Below, piece by piece: positions 54,543 through 64,000 of a stretch of 64,000 bases of DNA. Made by a program: the position numbers and the translations under genes. Origin of the DNA: Stenocarpella maydis (lineage: Eukaryota; Ascomycota; Sordariomycetes; Diaporthales; Diaporthaceae); the NCBI GenBank assembly GCA_002270565.1, contig NQMI01000055.1, forward strand, positions 84,542 to 148,541, written 5' to 3'. Positions within the stretch are counted from its first letter, which is position 1. Each line of letters opens with the position of its first letter. The notes below the pieces were generated by a model. It had not been told where the DNA came from. It did no database searches and worked only from the letters and a program-made list of their open reading frames with translations.

Positions 54543-56860
54543 ATGGACGAGAGTGAGCACCAATCCAGCCCGTCCTCGGCGGCAAAGCCCCGGATCCCGT
54601 ATGCCTGCGAGGCCTGCCGTGTGGCCAAGGTGAAATGTACCCCCAGCACTACACTGGACATCTGCAGACGGTAAAGAGCCTGTGGCGTCCTCCGCTGTGG
54701 TCTGGCGATCGAGCTGACGAGCCGGTGCCTCCACCAGGTGCTCCGTCTCGAAACGTGAATGTGTCTTCAAAACAGGCCCGCGCAAGAGGAGGAGGCGCGA
54801 CAAGCTGTCAGTCGAACGCCTCATGCCGCGAGAAACTGACCAGGCAACTGATTGACCATGTGCATCCGCCACGCAGCCGCCCTGCCGCCACCAGGAAGAC
54901 ACCTCCGCCTTCGGCCCCGTCCAAGACCTTCACCATAGATGTCCCACTGCCGGGCGGGGCAGACATGGACGTGGAACCGTCCGAGAGCTTAGACGCGCTT
55001 CGGGATGCTCATCTGTCTTTCGTCGATGACCTCGTCCCGGAGGACGACCCATACCATGATGAGCATGGCCGCCCCTCCGCCTGGGCATCCTCCTCGACCA
55101 GCGGTGGAGGCACTCTCTCTGGCTCGACACCATCAGTCGCTTCTCGTTCTGTGCACGGGCTCAGCAACATCCAGCCTCAGTTCAACCTCGATTCCGCCGC
55201 CTCCCTCTTGGACTCGTTCCGTGACGGCATGCTGACTTACTTCCCGGTTATTTCACTTCCGGCTGATGCGACTGTTCCTTCTTTAGCCAAGGAACAGCCC
55301 TTCGTACTGCTTGCTATACTGGCGGCTGCCAGTGGGGGCAGGAGCATGCAGGGGCACAGCCTCTACGATGACGAGTTTCGCAAAGTTCTAGGCCTGAAGT
55401 TCGTCAGCGGCGGCGAGAGAAGCCTCGAGTTGTTGGTTGGGCTGCAGATTTACTGCGCGTGGTGAGTACACGAACCTGAATCAGTCTGTAAATCTGGACA
55501 CGCCGGTGAGAATCACTGTCTGATGTACCAAAGGTATCCATTTCACCTGAGGCCCAAGCAGAGGCAAGCTTCCCAATATATCCGCATGGCAGCCGATATC
55601 GTTCATGATCTTGATCTCGATCAGCCGCCGGACAATTCTGACCAAGGCGGCTTGGAAACGGACGAGAAGTTCCTTGCTGGGGTTCGAGCCTATTTAGGTT
55701 GCTATTATCTCTGCGCCAGCATTTCATCCATTTGGTCCAAGAAAAGCTCTCTGCCCTTTGGACGGTGGACAGCCACCTGCTGCGACATCCTCGAGAGGTC
55801 CAAGGCTGGTGGTCAAGCTGCGACGGCGGACCAGAGCCTGGCCTGTCTGGCTCGACTCTCGAATGTTTTCGAAGAAACTTCGTCACTGATCAAGCGCAAG
55901 GGACAATTGCAGCATGAAGACCACCACGTGTCGCTAATGGTTAAAGGCATGGAGGCGCAACTACAAGAGTGGAAGTGCCGCAGACCTGAAGCTGTATTCT
56001 CAAATCGTAAGTCCGAATTTAATCTCAGACACGAAAGAGGCGATGGACACACCGTATTAACGTTTCATATAGCTGTGGTTCACATTGCCAATCTCTTTAC
56101 TGAGATCTATCTTCAGGGCTACCCGCTCCTCAAATACCCATACCAACTGCCGAAAAAGCAGATTTCACCATCACAGGACTCACTTGTGGATCCAAACCGG
56201 CTCCTATCTTGTACTCAAGCTTTGCGCAACTGGTACGACTACATTTCCTCGCTCCCGGACGCCGAATTCGCCAATTTCTCCGCGATAGACTGGGGTCACT
56301 TCATCGGAATGATCATCCTCGGATTGCGATTGTCATTCCCTCTTCCCAGAGAATGCCCTTCCTGGGACCACGCCGCAGCTCGTGGCATAGTCCGCCTGGG
56401 GTCGTTCTTGGAAAGATTCACGCGTGAGAGTGACGATTCCGCAGACCTGGCACCGGCCTCGAGTAGCTCCAACTCCAGCACGGACGTGCTGTCGGCGAGC
56501 AAGGTCGTTCTGGGCGTCGTCAGGTCCAAGTATGACAAGCGCCTAGCCGCCTTGGAGAAGGCCGCTCTCATGCAGCCGCCGCATCCCATTCCCCTCGACG
56601 CTGATGCTGGGTTGCGCAGGTGCCCGATGTTTGACGGGAGCCTGGATCCTTTTATAGAATTGTGGGACGACGCTTTCCTGGACCCTTCGAGCTTTGCGGA
56701 TGCCCCTTTTATGAGCACCGGGATGGCTGCCGTGCCTGGGGCTCCCGGGGCTGGCTCCTCGGCTGACATACAGCCTGCAGTTTACCATGATCTCTGGGCA
56801 ACAATGACCATGGGTTGGAGCGCGGATAATTTCACGGATCTGGACTCTAGCGGCATCTGA
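54543..56860 (+). CDS. Zn2Cys6 transcription factor with fungal-specific regulatory domain
   Basis: Exons are 54543-54670, 54738-54806, 54877-55461, 55534-56006 and 56073-56860. Introns are 54671-54737, 54807-54876, 55462-55533 and 56007-56072. The product has 680 residues. The DNA-binding cluster is C22-x2-C25-x6-C32-x8-C41-x2-C44-x6-C51 (YACEACRVAKVKC..CRRCSVSKREC), interrupted by intron 1, followed by a basic GPRKRRRRDK nuclear-targeting stretch. The middle homology region begins around LLDSFRDGMLTYFPVISLP. It includes LLAILAAASGG, the conserved QIYCAWYPFHLRPKQRQA (across intron 3), ADIVHDLDLD and HIANLFTEIYLQGYPLLKYP. Intron 4 (66 nt) is stop-free and in frame; splicing gives SNPVVHIANLF. 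Target genes are unknown; the adjacent amidohydrolase is an obvious candidate. Confidence 0.9.
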
Positions 56861-57880
56861 TCTGGATACTTGAGCCAAGGGGTAAGCATAAATCACCGGA
56901 CGGCTAGGCTAATTGACACCAAGCTGGGACGAATTTCGGACAACGCAGGGGTATTGTATAAGGCTTCTGGCGCTGAACAACGTGACGCGGAATATTAAGA
57001 CCTCGGACGAGCCTTATTTCCCCCGAGTACTCTGCTCGCAGGACTGGCATATCAATAAGTGGTGCATATCAATCCAAAATCAAGCACGTTGCTACGTTGT
57101 CGCGGCTCTCAGCATGTGCTGGATGCGGGTATGCCATGTGATACCACTCGCCGCCAAGGGCTCGGCACTATCATCCTGCTTGATGTGGAACTATCACGAT
57201 ATGGGCACATGCACACTAGGGCTACACTAGTAAACCGGGATACCATACCTTTGGCGCCTGCAGAGCAACAGTATGTACATGATATTCAAGGATATAGGCC
57301 AATGATGGGCGCTGTGTTCAGCCTGGGCCCATAAAAACAGAGTAACTTCAACTTTTACTGGAGATCCTAACCAGAACCATACTAGCAAAAGTGGTGTGGG
57401 CTAGGCGTACCTGGGGTTAAAAGCGGGCACTGCTCTGGCAAGCGTATGCCTTTTAACATGTCGGCAGAACACCACAGGCCTGATGGCTGCTTGGACGACG
57501 CAGCAAACATGCCTCGGCGCAGCTGGCATGGAGCGGTTGCTCCGGAGGGGCTGAAGTGGGCTGGCGTGTGCTTCACCCCGCAAAGGCCCTGTCTAACGAG
57601 AGACCAACATGTCTGTTGGTTGGTTAGCATATTTCGACTTGGATGGATTACACTAGAAATACCTTCAATCCAACAACCCCCACGGCTTGGGCGGCAGGAA
57701 ATTTCGGCAAACGCGGTAGTGCAGGATTCTGTCCTCCGTCCCCCGTGCCGAGTCTTCGCCCAAACCAACCTGCTTGCACGTTGGATGGCAGAACTACCAG
57801 TCACATAATAAGATGGCTTCCCACCATGACGGCTGCCGAATTCATGCTTCCTACCTCCTAGTAAGTACTAGAGGGCCGCC
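56861..57880. other. Intergenic, no gene seen
   Basis: 1.0 kb between the Zn2Cys6 factor and the amidohydrolase (both plus). Short frames only. Confidence 0.5.
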
Positions 57881-59710
57881 ATGACACTGGCCACCATGAG
57901 AAGATCGAACCTCGCCGCAAAGGCGGTCGCCGTCCTTCAATATGCAGCCTTTGCCGCCTGTGCAAAGCTGCTCAGCGGCGGGACCATCGTCGCGTTCGAC
58001 CAAGAGGCGGAGCAGCTTGAAGTGATCCGCGGCGGCTCTGTGCTCATCGAGGGCGACCAGATCACCTCGGTCTTCGATACGGCATCGCCTAGTAATCTCC
58101 CTTCGGACGTTGAAGTGGTGGACTGTACCGGGAAAATCATCACTCCGGGTTTTATCGACACCCACCGCCACGGGTGGCAGACCGTATACAAGACGATGGG
58201 CTCCAACACGACGCTGGCCGAGTATGTTTACCGCTTCAGCGGGTTCGCGGCCGCCCCGTCGCTTTTCACCCCCGACGATATCTACATTAGCCAACTCGCC
58301 GGCATCCACGAGGCCCTGGCCGCCGGCGTGACCACCATGCTCGATCATGCTCACCACGCGTGGACACCCGACCACGCCGCCGCTGGGCTGACCGCCTCGA
58401 TTGATAGTGGCGGCAGAGTTTTCTTTGGCTATGCTTTCAACAATGTGTCTGCGGAATTTGCCGTCATGGCACAAATTGCCCACTGGAAAAAACTCGCCCC
58501 AACTACCTCTGGCAGCCTGACGGAGCTGGTCATAGCCTATGATGAGTTTGCTTCGAACCCATTCGGTGCAAATACGCATGCTGTGTTGGAACTCATCAGG
58601 TATGTGCCAGAATCTCTCGTGAGAGAGTATGGGAGCTGACTATGGCCTTAGGGAGAGCAAGGTGTCGGTTTTGACAGCCCACAACACCGACGGGCCTTAC
58701 ATGCGTTAGTAGTGGCCCTGCATCTTTGTGGTTTTTCTTCACGCTGACGGAAGAAACAAGTGGGAAACTCTCCCCAGGAGCTACAGCGCATTGGAATCTT
58801 GGACTCTAACATATCGATCGTGTTATCACATGGCACATTCCTGGACTCACGGGGCGCCGCTTTGTTACGGAGCACCAACCAGTATATCTCCATCACGCCC
58901 GAGAGCGAGAGTAAGAAACTTCCAAACCCATTTCTCCATCTTCCGGCGAGAGCTGTGCGCCTGTTCCATCTCGTCTCGTGCCCAAGATTCACCCTCAGGA
59001 TTCAGCCGCTGACTCGGAATATCCCAGTGCATTTCGGCCACCTCAACCCGACAAGCCACCTGATCTTAGACCAGGCCTCCCTCGGCGTAGACACTCACTT
59101 CACCTTCTCCACAGATATTCTCACCCAGGCACGGCTGTGGCTCCAGTCTGCACGCTATCGTGTGTACCAAAACACCGTCGACCGCTGGGAGATCCCGATG
59201 CACAACCCATTCTCGGTCAACCAGGCGTTCCTCCTAGCGACGAGGAACGGCGGCCTCGCCCTGGGGCGCAAGGACATCGGTGTCATTGCACCGGGCGCCA
59301 AGGCGGACTTGGTTGTTTGGGATGGCCGCTCGCCGGCTCTGCTGGGGTGGACCGACCCCGTGGCCGCCGTCATCCTCCACGCTAGCGTAGGGGACATCCA
59401 ACATGTGCTCGTGGGTGGCGAGTTCAAGAAGCGCGACAGAAAGCTGGTCGTCGACGGCTATGCGGACGTTCAGGAGCGTTTCCTAGCGAGCGCCGAGCGC
59501 ATCCAAGGGGCGCTCAAGGGGATCCCTCTGCCTGTTCTTGGTGGGAAATTCCTCACTGGCTCGCCTTATGGTGATATCATGCAATTGGACGTGCAGCGAG
59601 GTGGTGGGACTGGTTACGGCCCGAGTTTTGTATACCCTAGCTGGCGTGGCGCCGCCAGCAAGGACTCAGCCTCCGCCGAAGACAGATCTAACCTTCGCGA
59701 TGAGCTTTGA
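57881..59710 (+). CDS. Amidohydrolase-superfamily metal-dependent hydrolase
   Basis: Deaminase/chlorohydrolase-like TIM-barrel enzyme. Exons are 57881-58599, 58652-58704, 58761-58910 and 59028-59710, with introns of 52, 56 and 117 nt. The product has 534 residues. The composite beta domain (LLSGGTIVAFD, GSVLIEGDQI) leads into the metal motif GFIDTHRHGWQT (His95, His97). Further candidate ligands lie in TAHNTDGPY, LSHGTFLD and FSTDILTQARLW. Family blocks LLATRNGGLALGR and APGAKADLVVWD follow. The C-terminal extension (FLTGSPYGDIMQLD) is typical of fungal members. Intron 3 (58911-59027) is stop-free and in frame; splicing restores ESEMHFGHLNPTSHL. A hydrophobic N-terminal stretch (AVAVLQYAAFAACA) might be a signal peptide. 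The start could also be Met at 57896. Substrate unknown. Confidence 0.88.
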
Positions 59711-60520
59711 GATCTAGGCAGCCAAGGTTGTGCGACTGCTCCTTTAAAACCACACACAATCTTGTCCATCTTTATAACTTCAGATAGTGGAGAAGCTCGT
59801 GTTGGAACCAAGCAGTTGGGATAGCGTGTATCGATGAGGAAAGCTGGGTAAAAAGCCTCTATCGCCATATTCTCTAGCAACTGTAGCTTTATTGTGAATT
59901 TGCCGATAGCTGAGCAGGCAGGATTTGACTATTGGAAACATAAATGATTCCTAGGAGAAGAGCTATCTATCAAATAGTATGTTACTTCAAGATTAGCGTG
60001 GTTTTATGCAAAAGAGTTTCACAAGGAGAATATGTAGATGCGTCGTACCCGTACAGGATCCTACGTATGTCCCTCTGGACTAGCCCATGTGATGGTAGAT
60101 GGTTGACTTAATCTACGCCGCCACTTGCTGTTCCAGTAATTAATTTGAATCTCGGGAATTCCCACATTCACTGTTCCTCCCTCCGCCAACTGCTTTAAAA
60201 GAAACACACACCGGATTCTACGGATCTCAATTCCACCTCTCCCCTATCAACTCGCCCACTTCTTTTGTTAATCCAATCACCAAGAATGAACCGGAGCTAA
60301 TCTCCATTAAAGAATCATCCTCACACGGAAAATGTTCATTGTGGTCATCGCCAACGTGACCAATTTACTAGCGACCGCAGTGATCACGACAGCAGGCAAA
60401 TCTCGTTTACACATGTCAGAAGAGAGCGAGGTATGCCTGATAACTTCAACAATACCCCCCCCCCCGACAGAGCTTCAGCATTTGCCAAAGGGACAGGACC
60501 AGGACACGATCAACTAGACC
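59711..60520. other. Intergenic, AT-richer, no gene supported
   Basis: Composition drops toward AT after about 59880. Small frames at 60332-60517 include an 11-C run (60455-60465) and may be 5' remains of the following relic. Confidence 0.45.
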
Positions 60521-60899
60521 GTGAGCCTCATTGCAAACCGGGTGAAATCTCGACGCAGTCTACGCTTTCTAACCCAGAAACTACATTACCACTTACAGGC
60601 GGCCTTTGTAAAAATTGGCACAGAAATCCCACAGTTCTCTTGGCAAGCCGCAATGAACTCCGTACTAAGCACTGGAAGAAGATATAAAGTACTCTCTATG
60701 GAGCTCTTTGTGTTGCACGCATCACTCGTGGGTTAGCGAAGACGTGCGCACTCTTGAGAAGGTTCGGGTGAGCACATGGAAGAGGGTGGTCAAATGCGTC
60801 CGCAAGGATTTAGCTGAAGACACTAGTTACCTAGTTATCGTCGAGGCTGTGAGACTCCTGCAGACACCTGAGTGCCAGGCTTGCTTCGACGAGATGTAA
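60521..60899 (+). pseudogene. Small broken gene of unknown family
   Basis: Two overlapping plus-strand frames look like one protein. The first (60521-60736) reads FLTQKLHYHLQAAFVKIGTE and ends MELFVLHASLV. The second (60708-60899) continues WVSEDVRTLEKVRVSTWKRV and ends LLQTPECQACFDEM. The change of frame falls at 60726-60738 without a usable intron. An indel of one or two bases is the simplest explanation. I cannot name the family; a composition of alternating charged and hydrophobic helices suggests a folded protein. Confidence 0.4.
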
Positions 60900-61033
60900 C
60901 AAAAGTGGTACTGATGATTTCAATGCGTGGAGACCATGAGAGGACGCCATCCGGGCTATCATAATACTGAGTAGTCTACCTCGAATCCTGTTCAATCAGC
61001 GCATTGGTTGAATGCCTGGACACCTCTCAACAT

Positions 61034-62315
61034 TCACACGAGACAACCGGACGTGTAAAACCAAATGAGATGCACCATCATCATCAAAACCTGCCGACCC
61101 ATCACGCTGGACTTAAAAGAGCTTTCACAAATGGTGGCCTCAACACTTCTTCCGGATACTAAATCCAGCTTTTGCCCACCTAGCAACAAGACAGAGAAAA
61201 ACTCCGGCCAGTACGGAGCAGGCGGCCCATATTTGCGGCGGAAGGAATGGCGGGAACCCAAGGTCTGTAGGGCCCCTCCAATGGGCGGTCCTGTCAATGA
61301 AGAGATGCCGATGAGGCGAAAGCCAATCCCATCCTTGTCGCAGCCTTATTGAGCGGATCGGTGATGCTGGCGATGGTGGTGGGGATAAGCACTGGGACGC
61401 ACCAGAGACCGCCGGCCGAGTTGCCCGTACTGACCAGCCCCATTGCGAGCCCACATTTCTTTTCAAACCACCTTTACAAGGTTAGCCTTGGAGGGTCAGT
61501 TTAGTGACTCTCTGGCATTAGATATACTAGCAGATTGTATGTTTTCTCCTTCTAGGGGAAGAGGAATGGCATGTCACTTGCAGTAGTCACGAAGGCGATG
61601 TGTCAGGCATTGCCGCCTCATAATACGTCTAGAAGCTTCTAAAAGAGTTTAGATATCCCCAGGTCACGAAGACGAAGATCCTGTGCGCAGTCTCATTAGT
61701 ATCTCGGACAAAGCGTCGTTAAGGTAAGTCAAGCATTGTGCCCCGGCATACCACCCCTGCGTCAAGGTTAGCAGTAACCATCTACTGGCGCATATCAGGC
61801 ACGACTGGTGCAGAAAATCAGCCAAGTTTGTCTTAGATTCAGAGCTTCATCTGTATCCTGAATTCCCGGGCACAAAATACTTTGACAGTGAGACGTACAC
61901 GGACCACCTGGGCCCAGGCCTTGACGCCGCGGTCCGGGGGAGGCGACGCCTCTGGCCAGCCCCGCGTCGTGATGCGCGAGCCGATGGTGGATAGGACGTT
62001 ACTAGCCGTCCTCCTCCGATCCTCTGAGCGGGCGGGCCCCTGCCTCCCCACTGACGGGGCCACAATAGACCCTAATTCATCGTCGTCGTCGGCGTGGGAG
62101 CCTTTTGTTGTCACATAGTGGTCATCGTAGGCCCCAGGATACGTGCCCAGGTAGCCGTCCTGAAGGACGTGGGTGTTGGGCCCGGCTGGGCCCCACTGCC
62201 TTTCGTCGTGGTAGAGCATAACTGGCAGGGCAATCTTGCGGAAAATGCTATATGAGGGCTGTTCTTTTGTGTACAAACCTGTCATTACTTCGAGCGTGGT
62301 TTTCAAATATAGCAA
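61034..62315 (-). pseudogene. Relic of an MFS monocarboxylate-type transporter
   Basis: Pieces of one transporter lie on the minus strand in different frames. The N-terminal cytoplasmic tail and first helix entry (62315-61839) end in PPPDRGVKAWAQVV, close to the usual PPDGG.KAW of this family. The last helices are split over three frames between about 61440 and 61140: SITDPLNKAATRMGLAF, then SSLTGPPIGGALQTLG, then LAGVFLCLVARWAKAGF. The middle transmembrane part is missing (61460-61840 shows only short frames). At least two frame shifts and an internal deletion make it non-functional. Substrate unknown. Confidence 0.65.
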
Positions 62316-62639
62316 CCCGGCTAATTTCTATGGTTCTGTAGCTATAATCCGGGAAGTGCTCGTTTATGTACACAATGGAGCACTTGAACAGCAGGCCCGG
62401 CGAGCCCCTGGTTCGTGACAGAACCGCTTGTATTTCTGGAATTATCTACCGGCAACGGAGCAACGCCGATCAATGACGACTCGACGCGGAGTTCCGCTCT
62501 CGCCCCTCGAAGGGCGCAAAATCCAGACCGGTGCTCCATCATCGGTGGGTCCAATCTACTTGTCGCCAGTGTTGTGTTTCATCTGCAGCTCGGAGGGACG
62601 GCGAACCATATGTCAGGTGCTGGTTTGAGAGGAGCTGGT
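62316..62639. other. Spacer, no gene seen
   Basis: Mixed composition between the transporter relic and the AT-rich element. No motif was seen. Confidence 0.4.
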
Positions 62640-62892
62640 ATTATTATATTCTTCCTATAGGTAATCACATATATTTCATTATAATATAAACCTTTCTCTT
62701 TTATCTACAGTCCTTATAATGCTTTATATAAATTAACTAAAGAAATACTTATAATATTTTAATTTATAATAAAGAGATAGTGAATAAGTTAAAAGGAACT
62801 AGGTATAGGAACCTATGTTTTTGTGGCAATAGTAGTGTGCAACAGCACATTGGTGGGCTATCGCTACAGCCACCGTACTGTAGCCAGAGGGC

Positions 62893-62915
62893 GTAGTTGC
62901 TTACTAAGCAACTAC
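62893..62915. repeat. Perfect inverted repeat, 11-bp arms
   Basis: GTAGTTGCTTA, one spacer base, TAAGCAACTAC. It lies inside the non-coding part of the AT-rich element. Confidence 0.9.
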
Positions 62916-63034
62916 CACCCACTATATAGACCCGAGATAGCTGGCGGGCTACGCCCACTGCACCCACTACTTGAGACAGAGAGAAATACAAGAACAACAC
63001 CCCACTCGTATTGCAATACGTGACCCATCCAACA

Positions 63035-63068
63035 CTAATCAGTGGTTGCAAGGGCAACCATAGATTAG
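63035..63068. repeat. Inverted repeat, 15-bp arms (13 matches)
   Basis: CTAATCAGTGGTTGC, four spacer bases, GCAACCATAGATTAG. It could form a hairpin. Confidence 0.85.
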
Positions 63069-64000
63069 CAAGGATTGAAGAGACAGATCATTACTGCTTT
63101 AATAGTAGCTATGCTAACGGTACTAACGGCATCACTCCTTAAAGACACTCTGGTAGTCTTCAGCAACATTATTACTACCCATTGTGAGAAGAAGAGGGCT
63201 CTATATACATAACGCTATACTCCACCTTTATCCTACGCGCATCTATCACGCCCTAAGTATCATCAGAAAGCAATCGCGAAATACATAAGGCTGCACAATG
63301 TTACCAACCTATAGCTACTCTTAAAGACAACACTAGAGATATCACCACTTCAGCACCCATCAGCAACTACCCCGGCAATCCTCTTAGCAATCAGCTACAC
63401 CAGCCAAGGTTAACCTTACTAGCCGGCACATCTTTACTACCCCTGCTAACAGCTTACCCCTATATACTCACTACCCCTTATCACTATCTTTTTTACCCCT
63501 ACTTTGCCCCAGCACACCCCTATTCTTTACTATAATACTATATACTAACCACACAATCCACATATTATAATAGCAAACCCCCATAATAAAGATAACACCC
63601 CTATGCTATCAGCATTAACAGCTATACCAACAGTTACTACTAATCTTAACCCTATTAACTTATTAGATATAATTAAGGATATATCACTCAGGGAGGCCAC
63701 TACTAAGATAAGCCTTAACCCTAGTCTATAGGGGGTAGACCTGGATCCAGATGCTTTAAGTAACCTAAGACTATATACAATCCATCTTAATACCTATATG
63801 TAAGCACGCTACTAAGCGTATATAAGACATACCAGCCAGGAAGTCTATATTAACTTTAAGGACGACTTTAGGGACTAAAAAGAGCAAACATTCAGAGCAA
63901 TTCATTATGATATTCTTACTACCCTTAAGAAGATACTGCAAAGTAAGGGAATATACCTACAGGTTAATAATAATATAAAGGCCTTTATGGAACTATTAGA

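Larger units (their letters stand above)
62640..64000 (+). mobile_element. AT-rich, RIP-decayed retroelement-like sequence (continues past window)
   Basis: From about 62640 the sequence becomes strongly AT-rich. A frame from ATG 63603 to the window end (132 codons) is protein-like throughout but interrupted by TAG at 63729 and TAA at 63801, 63813 and 63876. Each can be explained as CAG or CAA to TAG or TAA. Between stops it reads DLDPDALSNLRLYTIHLNTY, EVYINFKDDFRD and YDILTTLKKILQSKGIYL, a helical, charged sequence like the structural (gag-type) part of a retroelement. The stretch before 63603 lacks coding signal and holds two inverted repeats, as in an LTR or leader. The family is not identified. 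The rest of the element lies outside the window. Confidence 0.6.

Noticed and set aside
54807..54843. 37-nt version of intron 2 in the Zn2Cys6 gene (acceptor after CTGACCAG)
   Set aside because: In phase, but shorter than any normal fungal intron. The 70-nt version with its own branch point is more plausible.
1..64000. CRISPR arrays, prophage or bacterial mobile elements
   Set aside because: No spaced palindromic repeat array, integrase or IS-type structure was seen. All features are eukaryotic.

Overview
This window looks like genomic DNA of a filamentous ascomycete (Pezizomycotina, most likely a Sordariomycete). Genes are monocistronic and lie on both strands. Coding DNA is GC-rich. Introns are short (52-229 nt), with GT...AG borders and CTRAC-like branch points. 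The gene set is typically fungal: COP9 signalosome subunit, CWC25, IPI3, OCH1-type mannosyltransferase, GH76 cell-wall enzyme, Zn2Cys6 regulator. No sign of a bacterial or viral origin was seen. One ambiguous base (N, 20607) sits inside a poly-C run.

Layout. 1-9 kb: the 3' end of an acidic-tailed protein, an intron-containing tRNA gene, then an island of broken genes: a membrane-protein fragment, a berberine-bridge-type FAD oxidase with in-frame TAGs, a P450 fragment and a Cys-rich small ORF with one TAG. An intact AIG2/GGCT-like gene and the mitochondrial octanoyltransferase follow. 9.0-19.6 kb: 10.6 kb with no supportable gene, GC-rich, with poly-C runs and microsatellites. 19.6-28.3 kb: otubain-like protease, CSN2 (minus) head to head with CWC25 (plus), and a secreted protein whose mature form starts with His (LPMO-like). 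31.2-42.6 kb: RNA 3'-phosphate cyclase with a GC-AG intron, a TCD1-like tRNA dehydratase, an AT-rich repeat zone, an SDR, an acyl-CoA synthetase and an OCH1-like glycosyltransferase. 45.6-59.7 kb: GH76 (DFG5/DCW1-like), IPI3, a secreted sedolisin, a small five-exon gene of unknown function, a Zn2Cys6 factor and an amidohydrolase. 60-64 kb: decayed DNA with a small broken gene, an MFS-transporter relic and an AT-rich retroelement-like ORF with four in-frame stops.

How the genes relate. Most are unlinked housekeeping functions: tRNA modification, RNA end processing, splicing, ribosome assembly, lipoylation, signalosome and cell-wall biogenesis. The two ends carry decayed accessory genes. Their stop codons are mostly CAA/CAG or TGG changed to TAA/TAG, which is the CpA-to-TpA signature of repeat-induced point mutation (RIP). 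The left island (FAD oxidase, P450, membrane protein) may be what is left of a small biosynthetic cluster. In the 50-60 kb block three genes have introns that are multiples of three and free of stops, so retention would lengthen the protein without truncating it.

Intron borders were deduced by eye from splice consensus, phase continuity and family alignment from memory. No search was run.
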